Below are positions 18,167-26,571 of a stretch of 29,667 bases of DNA, piece after piece. The translations under genes were made by a program, and so were the position numbers. The notes beneath the pieces are model-generated. The model had not been told where the DNA came from, ran no database searches, and worked only from the letters and a program-made list of their open reading frames with translations. Each line of letters begins with the position of its first letter. Within the stretch, counting starts at the first letter, position 1. This stretch comes from a virus, in IMG/VR virus record IMGVR_UViG_3300032240_000618, positions 1 to 29,667 of that record; one strand, given 5' to 3'.

Positions 18167-18379
18167 TCACGCGAAGGATAGAGCAGCCTCTACCCATCCA
18201 ATGGCGGCAACACGATCCGGCACCTGAGCCACCATGTCATTAAAGCGGCGACCCTGCATGACTGGTTCCCATATCACGACCCAACCGCCGCGCTCTTTTG
18301 GGTACACGAAGAAGTCCCCGACTTCTGTTGCATACATAGACGAACCATCAGCGCCCAGCGCCCTGCCCATAACACGCAT
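18167..18379 (-). CDS. Small phage protein, 70 residues
   Basis: It reads MRVMGRALGADGSSMYATEV, then a beta-rich part DFFVYPKERGGWVVIWEPVM and a C-terminal helix DRVAAIGWVEAALSFA. GGAG lies 8 bp before ATG 18379. It ends 10 bp before a strong terminator and follows the 309-residue gene on the same strand after a 52-bp gap that contains a hairpin. The two genes thus form a small separate unit beside the putative origin. No family is recognised; the fold looks like a small beta-sheet protein. Confidence 0.8.
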   Translation of the reverse strand: MRVMGRALGADGSSMYATEVGDFFVYPKERGGWVVIWEPVMQGRRFNDMVAQVPDRVAAIGWVEAALSFA

Positions 18380-18401
18380 ATCACATACTCCAGAAAGCGG
18401 A

Positions 18402-18419
18402 GGCAGGCCGGAGCCTGCC
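18402..18419. repeat. Intercistronic hairpin GGCAGGC-CGGA-GCCTGCC
   Basis: A 7-bp perfect stem with a 4-nt loop in the 51 bp between two minus-strand genes. On the minus strand no T-run follows, so it is more likely a stabilising or attenuating structure than a full terminator. It would alter the ratio of the two products. Confidence 0.65.
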
Positions 18420-18430
18420 CCCTAGGTTAA

Positions 18431-19360
18431 TCACAGGTCCAGCATCATGCGCGGGAATGCCGAGCGATAGGCTGCCCACCGTTCGGCCACCGAGTCGAGC
18501 ATAGTTTCGAGTTCGACCGAGAACGTCATTCCCTCGTCAGAGCCCAGCACCTCGTCGAGACTAGACAGGACCAGCGCAGCCGAGGCCTTGAGATCGACCC
18601 CCTTGTCCACCTTGCCCTTTGTGTCCCGAGTGGCGAGTGGAGGCAGCACACCATCCGCGCGAGCCTTGCCGACCAGCTTGTCAAGCCACTGTGCCGAGGT
18701 GAGAGCCTTAGCACCATCGAAGAGAGACGATGCGCGCCCGTCCGCTTCCACTTCAAAGGCAAGCATGAATGTTTCAAGCTCAGTATCATCGCGCGCATCC
18801 CGCTTGTTGTGCGCCCTGAAGATGGCAGGGAACAGACGCAGCGACTTTTTGCCTAGCGCCGAGAGCTTGCCCTCGCCATCGAGCAGAGGGAACATATCGA
18901 CCGCCGAGATGCCGCCGATCACTCGCTTGCTAGTCTTAGCGAGATCACCCGGAACCTTGGCCATACGCACGGACAGCGAACCGTCCGAACGCCCGTAGTA
19001 ATTCCACAGCGCAATGGCCTCAGGAATTAATTTGTCAATGGCCGTGCGCATGCGCTGTGGGATGGCGTAGCTTTCGAACCCGAACACGCTGCACAGCAGA
19101 GCTTCCCGACGATGACCCTGCACCGTCTTGCTCTCCGACCCATCCTCATTGCGAGGCTTGTTCATGACGATATCACGAACCGCGAAATCGTCCCGGTATT
19201 CTGTCCCATCCTTATCAGCATAGGTATAGACGACCGGAGTGGAGAGATAATCCACGAGATCGAGAGCCATCGCAGCGCGCCCGCCTTCCGCACCTTCCGA
19301 ACCCTTAAGGAATGCTTCCATATCCGCGCGGAGCGAGGGAGTGTTTGTTGCCTTTGTCAT
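18431..19360 (-). CDS. Hypothetical phage protein, 309 residues
   Basis: It reads MTKATNTPSLRADMEAFLKG. The middle is helical (RREALLCSVFGFESYAIPQR; RTAIDKLIPEAIALWNYYG) and the C-terminus contains several charged helices and a Trp-containing end (VAERWAAYRSAFPRMM). The first 45 residues include a helix rich in Ala and Gly. I see no nucleotide-binding, nuclease or HTH motif. It starts at ATG 19360 with GAGGAT 8 bp ahead, transcribes away from the 0.5-kb divergent intergenic region, and is followed by the small 70-residue gene. Single large unassigned genes of this kind are often abundant early products; that is inference from position only. Confidence 0.88.
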   Translation of the reverse strand: MTKATNTPSLRADMEAFLKGSEGAEGGRAAMALDLVDYLSTPVVYTYADKDGTEYRDDFAVRDIVMNKPRNEDGSESKTVQGHRREALLCSVFGFESYAIPQRMRTAIDKLIPEAIALWNYYGRSDGSLSVRMAKVPGDLAKTSKRVIGGISAVDMFPLLDGEGKLSALGKKSLRLFPAIFRAHNKRDARDDTELETFMLAFEVEADGRASSLFDGAKALTSAQWLDKLVGKARADGVLPPLATRDTKGKVDKGVDLKASAALVLSSLDEVLGSDEGMTFSVELETMLDSVAERWAAYRSAFPRMMLDL

Positions 19361-19872
19361 TGTACCGTATCCTCAATTACCAATGCGCGGAAAGCGCCGC
19401 GCCGCAGGGGATTTCCTTTCCCCATAATTAATAATAGGCGTAGCACGCTTATTCACCTAATCGGCTTTTTGAATTAAATCCAAGGCGCGCAGCATGGGAG
19501 CGAGGCAGCTTAGGGATACAAGGCGCGCAGCAGACGCAGGCCAGCAAAAAATCTTCGCTCGCTTCGCTCGCTCTGGAATAGGGGGATAGGTAGTAGATCA
19601 ATCGGGGCGGGGGGTATGGGGCAAGCGTTTTTGGCGTAGCGCTACCCCACTGGGGTGGCACCCCCGGAATATCATCGAGAGGTTGGGCGCTGTATTACTT
19701 ACTATTCTGCGCAGCCAATCACATTCCCCAAATTCATTACCCCCACCCCCTCGAATTATCCCACAATTCTTAGGTCCCTTGGAATTCCAAGGGACCCCCC
19801 GTCACTGTTTCTAATCGCAGACCCCCCACCCCCTATATTTTTTCTGCCACTTTTGTGGTATACGCAGCGCCC
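19361..19872. other. Divergent intergenic region with repeats and G/C-rich tracts
   Basis: No gene is supported here. A CAAGGCGCGCAGCA 14-mer occurs at 19481 and 19519 (38-bp period). A TCGCTCGCT-type tandem lies at about 19,550-19,572. G-runs lie at 19581-19585, 19604-19607, 19609-19614 and 19618-19621. Two related C-tracts, ACCCCCACCCCCT (19739-19751) and ACCCCCCACCCCCT (19821-19834), flank a 24-bp palindrome. GTAGCGCTAC and CCCCACTGGGG are minor palindromes at about 19,635-19,655. The region separates leftward early genes from rightward packaging genes, so it could hold divergent promoters, the packaging start site, or both. I could not identify convincing promoter boxes here. Confidence 0.7.
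19773..19796. repeat. 24-bp perfect palindrome next to the terminase cluster
   Basis: The arms GGTCCCTTGGAA and TTCCAAGGGACC form a perfect 24-bp palindrome without a loop, centred on GAATTC. It is flanked by C-tracts and lies about 80 bp upstream of the HNH gene. No T-run follows, so it does not look like a terminator. A dimeric protein operator or a nuclease/packaging recognition site is plausible. Confidence 0.85.
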
Positions 19873-20226
19873 ATGGCAGGACGCGATCCAGTAAGGCAGC
19901 AACTGGCTAAACGCCGGTATTACGAGGCTAATAGGGACGCGATCAAGGCCAAGTCCAAATCTGGAAACAAGCGTACTCGCACAATAGTCCATGCGTGGAT
20001 TCTCAAATATCTTGAATCGCACCCCTGCATAGACTGCGGAGAGACCAACCCTGTAGTGCTTGAATTCGATCACATTGGCGAAAAAGAGTTCAGCATCGGC
20101 GATGTGGCGAGGAGATGTATTTCCCTCAAGCGCGTCATATCTGAAGTGGCCAAGTGCGAGGTCCGCTGCGCCAATTGCCACCGGCAGAAGACGTATCGAG
20201 AGGCCGGGCGCACGCATCGAGGGTAG
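19873..20226 (+). CDS. HNH nuclease next to terminase
   Basis: 117 residues from ATG 19873 (MAGRDPVRQQLAKRRYYEAN). The HNH core is CIDCGETN (52-59), LEFDHIG (63-69) and CEVRCANCHRQKT (95-107). Cys52, Cys55, Cys99 and Cys102 are zinc ligands, and Asp66-His67, Asn101 and His103 form the nuclease site. HNH proteins beside TerS/TerL are established partners that help terminase cut the packaging site in several phages. An upstream GTG at 19855 is in frame but has no better ribosome site. There is no good Shine-Dalgarno ahead of ATG either, and a TATAC-like -10 lies close, so a very short or absent leader is possible. Confidence 0.88.
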   Translation: MAGRDPVRQQLAKRRYYEANRDAIKAKSKSGNKRTRTIVHAWILKYLESHPCIDCGETNPVVLEFDHIGEKEFSIGDVARRCISLKRVISEVAKCEVRCANCHRQKTYREAGRTHRG

Positions 20227-20300
20227 TTGCGCCGCTTTACATCTGCGTAGCAGTATAGCTATAAGACGCGTCTGCTCCCACAAACCGGACGCTGCACCTA

Positions 20301-20927
20301 ATGGCTTCTGTCAAGATCACGCCTACCAAGAGCAAGAAGCGGCCATACGACATGGCCGATGCTAAGCCTTCTACTTTTACGGAAGAATTGCAGGTAGCGG
20401 CAGCAACTGCCGAACTACTGGAGGCTATGGGTGCGCCGGTAGAAGTAGCCAAGGGTGATGAGGAGCGGCAAGCAAAGCTGCTTGAAGAGGCCATCAGGAA
20501 CAAGAAAGCATCGCCCCTGTCCAGCCTACCCGTTGCCATTTCTGCTTCGTCATTTCTGCGCGAGTACGGCAAGAACCTTGCATTCGATGCAGCGCAGGCG
20601 CGCATTGCCATTACCAACAAGCTCATGGAGATCGCTGATTGCGGCGATACCAAGTTCGAACTCAAGGCTCTGGAGCTTCTCGGTAAGCACAGCGACATCG
20701 GCCTGTTCACCGAGCGCAGCGAGATCACCATCAACTACAACTCACCCGAGCAGCTTGAGAACGCTATTAAGGAGCGCGTCAAGCGCCTGCTCAATGCCGA
20801 TGTGATCGACCTTACTCCACATGGTGCTGACCTCGATGAGGAGTTTGGTATAGCTAACATCACAGACGCCGAGTTTGCCGAGGTAGAAGACGCGCCTGCG
20901 GAGGACGAAGATGGTCCTGACGCATAA
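20301..20927 (+). CDS. terS: Terminase small subunit-like protein
   Basis: 208 residues. A basic N-terminus (MASVKITPTKSKKRPYDMAD) leads into helices, including ASSFLREYGKNLAFDAAQAR and LMEIADCGDTKFELKALELL. This is followed by an oligomerisation-like segment and a very acidic tail (EVEDAPAEDEDGPDA). Small terminase subunits recognise the packaging start site as rings and hand DNA to the large subunit. The assignment rests on position directly upstream of TerL and on size and helical character; no sequence motif is diagnostic. The last 17 bases overlap the TerL start. Spacing from the HNH gene is 74 bp, with a poor ribosome site. Confidence 0.8.
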   Translation: MASVKITPTKSKKRPYDMADAKPSTFTEELQVAAATAELLEAMGAPVEVAKGDEERQAKLLEEAIRNKKASPLSSLPVAISASSFLREYGKNLAFDAAQARIAITNKLMEIADCGDTKFELKALELLGKHSDIGLFTERSEITINYNSPEQLENAIKERVKRLLNADVIDLTPHGADLDEEFGIANITDAEFAEVEDAPAEDEDGPDA

Positions 20928-22458
20928 GGCCAAATCTCTCCTTGATGATATATCCCTGAAGGATATACCGGCTATCTTGCCAGCCCTAAGCCTACCCGAG
21001 CAGGAACGGTTGCTGGCGGAACTGGAGAAGCTTGAAGAACTCAAAGGTAAGAAGCTTGCAGAGGAGCGGTTCCTCGCCTTCGTTAAACGTATGTGGCCTT
21101 CATTTATCAGTGGTCGTCATCATGCACGTATGGCTGAAGCTTTTGAACGAGTGGCACGGGGGGAGTGTAAGAGGCTCATTATTAACATGCCTCCTCGTCA
21201 TACTAAATCTGAGTTTGCTAGTTATCTGTTTCCTGCGTGGTTTCTAGGCAAGTTCCCTCACAAAAAGGTCATCCAGTGCTCGCACACCGCTGAACTTGCG
21301 GTCGGCTTTGGCCGTAAAGTGCGTAACCTCGTTGACACCGATACCTACCATAAGGTATTCCCTGACTTGCACCTGCAGGCTGACTCCAAGGCAGCTGGGC
21401 GGTGGAATACATCGAAAGGGGGTGATTACTTCGCCATCGGTGTGGGAGGTGCGGTTACTGGTAAGGGCGCTGATGTCCTTATCATCGATGACCCTCACTC
21501 TGAGCAAGAGGCTGCACTCGCAGAAGTAAACCCCGACATCTACGACAAGACCTACGAGTGGTATACCTCAGGTCCGCGCCAGCGCTTGCAGCCGGGTGGG
21601 GCCATAGTCGTGGTCATGACCCGATGGTCTAAAAGAGACCTCACAGCGCAAGTCCTTAAGGCCGCTGCGCAACGTGGCGGCGATGAGTGGGAAGTGATTG
21701 AGTTTCCCGCTATCCTTCCTAGTGGCAATCCGCTGTGGCCTGAATTCTGGCCTATGGATGAGCTTGCTGTCCTACGGGATGAACTGCCAAATTCTAAGTG
21801 GCAGGCTCAGTACCAACAGGCCCCTACTTCAGATACCTCTGCTATCGTCAAGCGTGAGTGGTGGCGCGAGTGGGAGTCTGATCGTGCCCCTACTTGCGAT
21901 TTTATTCTCATGGCGTGGGATACCGCATTCGAAAAGACGCAGCGAGCGGACTATAGTGCCTGCACAACGTGGGGTGTGTTTTACCAGCCTGACGATAACG
22001 GCAATGACCAAGCCAACATTATTCTTTTAAACGCATTCAGGGATCGTATGGAGTTCCCAGAACTTAAGAAATGCGCCATTGAAGAGTATCGGGAATGGGA
22101 ACCAGACAGCATAATCATCGAGAAGAAGGCATCGGGTGCACCTTTGATTTACGAGATGCGGGCGATGGGCATTCCGGTGCAGGAGTTCACTCCTACCCGG
22201 GGGAACGACAAGATTTCTCGTTTGAACGCTGTCTCAGACCTCTTTGCGTCTGGACGGGTCTGGGCACCTGCCACTCGTTGGGCCGAGGAAGTCATCGAAG
22301 AAGTAGCTAGTTTTCCCGGAGCAGAGCACGACGACTACGTCGATACCGTGTCTATGGCGATGGCTAGGTTCCGTAAGGGTGGCTACATTACGACTAACCT
22401 CGACGAGCCGGATGAAATACAGTATTTTAAACGCCGTAAGCAGCAGGGATATTACTAA
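20911..22458 (+). CDS. terL: Terminase large subunit (ATPase-nuclease)
   Basis: 515 residues. N-terminal ATPase: a deviant Walker A MPPRHTKSE (93-101), Walker B VLIIDDPHSE (189-198) and the coupling motif MTRWS (236-240). C-terminal RNase-H-like nuclease: Asp337 in LMAWDTAFEKT, IIEKKASG with the second acidic residue, and HDDYVDT (473-479) with the third. It packages DNA into the prohead, with ATP, and cuts the concatemer. The MPPRHTKS form is a common phage variant. The start at ATG 20911 is supported by GGAGGACGAAG and overlaps TerS by 17 bases; the stop overlaps the portal start as TAATG. The length is typical for the family. Confidence 0.97.
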   Translation: MVLTHKAKSLLDDISLKDIPAILPALSLPEQERLLAELEKLEELKGKKLAEERFLAFVKRMWPSFISGRHHARMAEAFERVARGECKRLIINMPPRHTKSEFASYLFPAWFLGKFPHKKVIQCSHTAELAVGFGRKVRNLVDTDTYHKVFPDLHLQADSKAAGRWNTSKGGDYFAIGVGGAVTGKGADVLIIDDPHSEQEAALAEVNPDIYDKTYEWYTSGPRQRLQPGGAIVVVMTRWSKRDLTAQVLKAAAQRGGDEWEVIEFPAILPSGNPLWPEFWPMDELAVLRDELPNSKWQAQYQQAPTSDTSAIVKREWWREWESDRAPTCDFILMAWDTAFEKTQRADYSACTTWGVFYQPDDNGNDQANIILLNAFRDRMEFPELKKCAIEEYREWEPDSIIIEKKASGAPLIYEMRAMGIPVQEFTPTRGNDKISRLNAVSDLFASGRVWAPATRWAEEVIEEVASFPGAEHDDYVDTVSMAMARFRKGGYITTNLDEPDEIQYFKRRKQQGYY

Positions 22459-24983
22459 TGGCCGTTGATAAAGCTCTTAATCAGGCTCCTCTTGGCCTTC
22501 CTATGGGAAATAGCCTTGGGGCTATGGATAACCCCAATCTTGAGATCGAAATTGATCTCGGTGACGGCGAAGATGAGGAAGAAACGCCCGAAGATCAGGC
22601 TAAAGAGGACGAATTTAGCCAGAATCTGGCTGAAATCCTCGATGAGAAGCAGCTTACAGAGCTTTCTGGTGACCTGATTGCTGAGTTCGAAGAGGATATC
22701 TCCAGTCGGAAGGACTGGATTCAGACCTATGTAGACGGTCTTGAGCTTCTTGGCATGAAGGTTGATGATCGCACTGAGCCTTGGCCCGGTGCTTGCGGTG
22801 TCTACCACCCGCTCCTCAGCGAAGCTGTGGTCAAGTTCCAAGCTGAGACCATCATGGAGACGTTCCCGGCTGCGGGGCCGGTGCGTACTGAGCTTATCGG
22901 TGCAGAGACGCCCGAGAAGCGTGAAGCTGCTACTCGCGTAGAAGCAGACATGAATTACCAGCTAACTGATGTGATGGTCGAGTACCGGCCTGAGCATGAG
23001 CGCATGCTGTGGGGCCTTGGCCTTGCGGGTAATGCGTTCAAGAAGGTCTACTATGACCCGTCGCTGGGTCGTCAGGTCTCGATGTACGTCACTGCTGATG
23101 ACGTTGTAGTTCCTTATGGCGCGTCCAGCTTGGAAGTCGCTGGGCGCGTCACCCATGTTATGCGGAAAACCGAGAATGAGCTTGCCAAGCTGCAGGCCGC
23201 TGGGTTCTACCGCGATATCGATCTGCCAGAACCTAGTGACTCGTTAGATGATGTAGAAAAGGCTATTGCCGAGAAGATGGGCTTCCGTGCTTCTACGGAT
23301 GACCGCTACAAAATTCTCGAAATGCATGTCGATCTGGAGATCGAAGACGATAAGTTCGCAGACGAAGAGGGTATCGCTCTCCCGTATGTGGTAACTATTG
23401 AGAAGCAAACAGGCGAAGTTCTTGCAATTCGTCGTAATTGGGACCCTGATGATGAAAAGAAACTTAAGCGCAATCATTTCGTCCATTATTCATATGTACC
23501 TGGCTTTGGCTTTTATGCTTTTGGCCTTATTCACTTGGTCGGTGCTTTTGCTAAGTCTGGCACCAGCCTTATTCGTCAGCTTGTTGATGCTGGTACCCTA
23601 TCCAATCTACCGGGTGGTTTCAAAACTAAGGGACTGAGGGTTAAGGGTGATGATACGCCTATTGCCCCGGCTGAGTGGCGCGATGTCGATGTCGCCAGTG
23701 GCACGATGCGTGACAATATCATGCCACTTCCATACAAGGAGCCGAGCCAAGTCCTCTACAGCCTCCTTAATACCATCGTAGAAGAGGGCCGTAGGTTTGC
23801 CTCAGCAGCAGACCTGCAGGTCAGTGATATGTCTGGGCAGGCTCCTGTGGGCACTACGCTGGCTATCCTTGAGCGTACCCTCAAGACTACCTCGGCTATT
23901 CAGGCGCGCATCCACTACGCCATGAAGCAGGAGTTCAAGCTCCTAAAGGCTATCATCCGTGACTATACGCCAGCGACATATAGCTATGACCCTGTAGAGG
24001 GCGACCGCAAGGCCAAGAAGTCTGACTATGACATGGTCACGGTCATCCCGGTCTCGGACCCCAACGCTGCCACTATGGCGCAGAAAATCGTCCAGTATCA
24101 GGCGGTCCTGCAATTGGCCCAGACGGCTCCGCAGATTTACGACATGCCGTATCTGCACCGTCAGATGCTTGATGTGCTTGGTATCCAGAATGCCCAAAAG
24201 CTTGTCCCACTCAAGGACGGCGATGATATGAAACCGCGTGATCCGGTGTCTGAGAATATGGACATCATCAATGGCAAGCCGGTCAAGGCATTTATTTATC
24301 AAGACCATGAGGCCCATGTCACGGTCCATATGTCGATGATGCAGGACCCACAGATGCAGCAGATGATGGGTCAGAACCCCAATGCGCAGACCATGCAGGC
24401 TACCATGATGGCGCATATCAACGAGCATATCGCGTTTGAGTATCGCAAGCAGATCGAAGATATTGCAGGTGTTCCATATCCGGCTCCAGATCAGAATATG
24501 ACGCCCGACATGGAGGTGCAGATTTCGCGCCTTGCAGCGGCAGCAGCCCAGCAGCTACTCCAGCAGAACCAAGCCAGTGTTGCCCAACAGCAGGCTCAAC
24601 AGGCGGCTCAGGACCCGATTGTCCAGCTCCAGCAGCAGGAGCTTGCGATCAAACAGAAGGAAGTCGAGCTTAAGGAGAAGAAGCTTCTCCTCGATGCTGC
24701 GGCACAGACTGACAAGGTTGATATCGAAGAGAAGCGTATCGCTGCCCAGACCCAGATTGCGGGTATGCAGGTGGGGGCCAAGGTGGCGACAAGCCAAGCC
24801 CAGTTGTCTTCGCAGCAGCAGGAAGCAGGCCTTCAGATGGGTGTGCAGATTGCCCAGAGTGCGCTTGACCACCAGCACCGGACTAATGAGTCCCAGAGGA
24901 ACAGCCAGATGCAGATGATGCAGATGGCGCAGCAGCAAGCACAGCATAGTAACCCCCAAGAAGAGCAAGCTGAGGAACAGTGA
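22458..24983 (+). CDS. Portal (head-tail connector) protein
   Basis: 841 residues, larger than a typical siphophage portal and comparable to podophage-type portals. The N-terminus is acidic (DLGDGEDEEETPEDQAKEDE). WPGACGVYHPLLSEAVVKFQ and RMLWGLGLAGNAFKKVYYDP are characteristic portal-clip/wing segments, and SDMSGQAPVGTTLAILERTL is a typical crown-region helix. The last 200 residues are Gln-, Met- and Ala-rich coiled coil (NQASVAQQQAQQAAQ, KQKEVELKEKKLLLDA), which may form the internal barrel. It forms the dodecameric ring through which TerL pumps DNA. It starts one base into the TerL stop (TAATG). The assignment relies on position, size and these segments. Confidence 0.92.
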   Translation: MAVDKALNQAPLGLPMGNSLGAMDNPNLEIEIDLGDGEDEEETPEDQAKEDEFSQNLAEILDEKQLTELSGDLIAEFEEDISSRKDWIQTYVDGLELLGMKVDDRTEPWPGACGVYHPLLSEAVVKFQAETIMETFPAAGPVRTELIGAETPEKREAATRVEADMNYQLTDVMVEYRPEHERMLWGLGLAGNAFKKVYYDPSLGRQVSMYVTADDVVVPYGASSLEVAGRVTHVMRKTENELAKLQAAGFYRDIDLPEPSDSLDDVEKAIAEKMGFRASTDDRYKILEMHVDLEIEDDKFADEEGIALPYVVTIEKQTGEVLAIRRNWDPDDEKKLKRNHFVHYSYVPGFGFYAFGLIHLVGAFAKSGTSLIRQLVDAGTLSNLPGGFKTKGLRVKGDDTPIAPAEWRDVDVASGTMRDNIMPLPYKEPSQVLYSLLNTIVEEGRRFASAADLQVSDMSGQAPVGTTLAILERTLKTTSAIQARIHYAMKQEFKLLKAIIRDYTPATYSYDPVEGDRKAKKSDYDMVTVIPVSDPNAATMAQKIVQYQAVLQLAQTAPQIYDMPYLHRQMLDVLGIQNAQKLVPLKDGDDMKPRDPVSENMDIINGKPVKAFIYQDHEAHVTVHMSMMQDPQMQQMMGQNPNAQTMQATMMAHINEHIAFEYRKQIEDIAGVPYPAPDQNMTPDMEVQISRLAAAAAQQLLQQNQASVAQQQAQQAAQDPIVQLQQQELAIKQKEVELKEKKLLLDAAAQTDKVDIEEKRIAAQTQIAGMQVGAKVATSQAQLSSQQQEAGLQMGVQIAQSALDHQHRTNESQRNSQMQMMQMAQQQAQHSNPQEEQAEEQ

Positions 24984-25177
24984 TGAGTAACGATTTACTC
25001 AAGTACCTTTCAAACAAGGTACAGGAAGAGCTTAAGGTTATCGAAGCAGATATGGCTATGGGCCGTGCTGAAGACTTCGGTGCCTACAAATACGCCTGCG
25101 GCATTTATCGCGGTTTGCTTATGGCGAATAACATTCTAGTAGAAACCGCGCAACGGATGGAACAAGATGATGACTGA
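24983..25177 (+). CDS. Small phage protein between portal and co-chaperonin
   Basis: 64 residues starting MSNDLLKYLSNKVQEELKVI. The rest is helical (YKYACGIYRGLLMANNILVE) and ends in MEQDDD. Small genes with a central YACGxxRGL segment often lie directly after a phage portal gene, as I recall them. The start ATG 24983 overlaps the portal stop as TGATG, with GTG at 24980 as the alternative. Its stop overlaps the start of the GroES-like gene. A head-assembly accessory role is inference from location. Confidence 0.82.
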   Translation: MSNDLLKYLSNKVQEELKVIEADMAMGRAEDFGAYKYACGIYRGLLMANNILVETAQRMEQDDD

Positions 25178-25604
25178 GATTATTGGCGCGCCCAAACCCG
25201 CGCTTGTTGACCTCGCTGGTAAGCCGATTACGGTTACCCCCAAGGAGCCAGAAGTACCGGTCGAAGACCGGGCTAAACAGCTTCCTGACCCATCAGGCTA
25301 TCGTATTCTGTGCGGTATTCCCGAGGTAGAGGACAAGACTGCTGGTGGTATCTTCAAGGCTGATGAGACCAAGAAGTTCGAAGAGCTTACCACTCCGGTG
25401 CTATTCGTAATCAAGATCGGCCCTGACGCCTTCAAGGACCTTAATAGGTTCCCCAGTGGCCCGTGGTGCAAGGAGGGTGACTTCATCCTTACGCGCCCGC
25501 ATGCAGGCAGCCGTGTCAAGATTCATGGTCGTGAGTTCCGCCTCATCAACGATGACTCAGTAGAAGCAGTCGTAGAAGACCCCCGTGGGATTGCGCGCGG
25601 TTAA
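25167..25604 (+). CDS. GroES-like co-chaperonin
   Basis: 145 residues. A linker-like N-terminus (IIGAPKPALVDLAGKPITVT) precedes a Cpn10-type domain: GYRILCGIPEVEDKTAGGIF (from about 48), then VIKIGPDAFKD, CKEGDFILTRPHAGSRVKIH and FRLINDDSVEAVVEDP. The mobile-loop region (DKTAGGIFKADET) is present, as needed to bind a GroEL-type chaperonin. Phages such as T4 (gp31) encode these to fold their capsid protein in the host chaperonin. The start is ATG 25167 or ATG 25170, inside the end of the preceding gene. It lies between the portal and the scaffold and five genes ahead of the capsid gene, which agrees with a capsid-folding role. Confidence 0.88.
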   Translation: MMTEIIGAPKPALVDLAGKPITVTPKEPEVPVEDRAKQLPDPSGYRILCGIPEVEDKTAGGIFKADETKKFEELTTPVLFVIKIGPDAFKDLNRFPSGPWCKEGDFILTRPHAGSRVKIHGREFRLINDDSVEAVVEDPRGIARG

Positions 25605-25633
25605 AACGGGAAACCGTACAAAGGAGAAGTAAT

Positions 25634-26569
25634 ATGGCTACTAAGCCCGATGATGATTTCGCTTTCGAGATTGAAGACGAGCTTGCGGAAGGTGGTTCCG
25701 TAAGGCCAGAGATTGAGGTCGAAGACGACACTCCGGAGGCCGACCGAGGCCGTGAGCCGATGCCGAAGGAGATCGTTGACGAACTCGAAGCTGATGAGCT
25801 TGAAGAGTACTCTGATAAGGTCAAGACTCGCCTTAAGCAGATGAAGAAAGTCTGGCACGATGAACGGCGCGAGAAAGAGCGCCTTATGCGTGAGCAGAAC
25901 GAAGCCATCGGCACTGCCAAGCGCCTCATGGAGGAGAACAACAGGCTTAAGAGTTCGCTGTCGCAGGGCGAGCAGACTCTTGTACAGAGTTACCAGCAGG
26001 CAACGGAACTGGAACTCAATAATGCGCGCCGTGCATACCGCGATGCATACGAAGCTGGTGACTCTGAGCGTATTATCGATGCGCAAGAAAAGCTCACCAA
26101 TGCACAGTACCGTCTCCAACAGCTTGCGAGCTATCGACCTACTTTACAAACTCAAGAGGAACAGGTACAAGTACCACAGCAGCAGTTCCAGATTCCTCAA
26201 CTAGACTCCAAAACTATGGCGTGGCAAGAGCGCAATACGTGGTGGGGTGTTGATCCAGAGATGACTGCAGCAGCTCTTGGGCTTCACCAGAAGCTTGAGA
26301 AAGAACGGGGTCCACAGCATGTGGGTACCGACGAATATTGGCAGACCATCGACAAAACGATGAGTCGGCGCTTCCCCGAGTATTTCGGGGAGTCAGAGAA
26401 GCAAGTTTCGGACACTCCGAAGCCCAAGTCTGCGACCGTGGTTGCACCAGCTTCGCGCAGCACATCCTCCAAAAAGATCGTGTTGAAACAGTCCCAGCTT
26501 ACAATCGCTAAGAAACTGGGTCTTACCCCTGAGCAGTATGCTCGGGAATTTGCAAAGATGGAGCGTTAA
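25634..26569 (+). CDS. Capsid scaffold protein
   Basis: 311 residues. The N-terminus is strongly acidic (DDDFAFEIEDELAEGG; then VEDDTPEADRG). A long charged coiled coil covers roughly residues 65-170 (KTRLKQMKKVWHDERREKER and on). Next comes a Gln-rich stretch and a C-terminal basic, helical part (SSKKIVLKQSQLTIAKKLG) suited to contact the capsid protein. Scaffolds of this acidic-coiled-coil-basic design direct prohead assembly and leave before DNA packaging. It starts at ATG 25634 with AAGGAGAAGTA ahead, after the GroES-like gene. There is no protease motif, so prohead protease activity is not implied. Confidence 0.85.
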   Translation: MATKPDDDFAFEIEDELAEGGSVRPEIEVEDDTPEADRGREPMPKEIVDELEADELEEYSDKVKTRLKQMKKVWHDERREKERLMREQNEAIGTAKRLMEENNRLKSSLSQGEQTLVQSYQQATELELNNARRAYRDAYEAGDSERIIDAQEKLTNAQYRLQQLASYRPTLQTQEEQVQVPQQQFQIPQLDSKTMAWQERNTWWGVDPEMTAAALGLHQKLEKERGPQHVGTDEYWQTIDKTMSRRFPEYFGESEKQVSDTPKPKSATVVAPASRSTSSKKIVLKQSQLTIAKKLGLTPEQYAREFAKMER

Positions 26570-26571
26570 TC

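Noticed and set aside
19756-20283. Minus-strand frame of 175 codons across the palindrome and the HNH gene
   Set aside because: It is antisense to a clear HNH nuclease with intact motifs and includes the non-coding palindrome; no domain or ribosome site was seen.
24555-24968. Minus-strand frame of 137 codons, Leu/His-rich
   Set aside because: It is the antisense of the Gln-rich coiled coil at the portal C-terminus; low-complexity codons produce open frames by chance.
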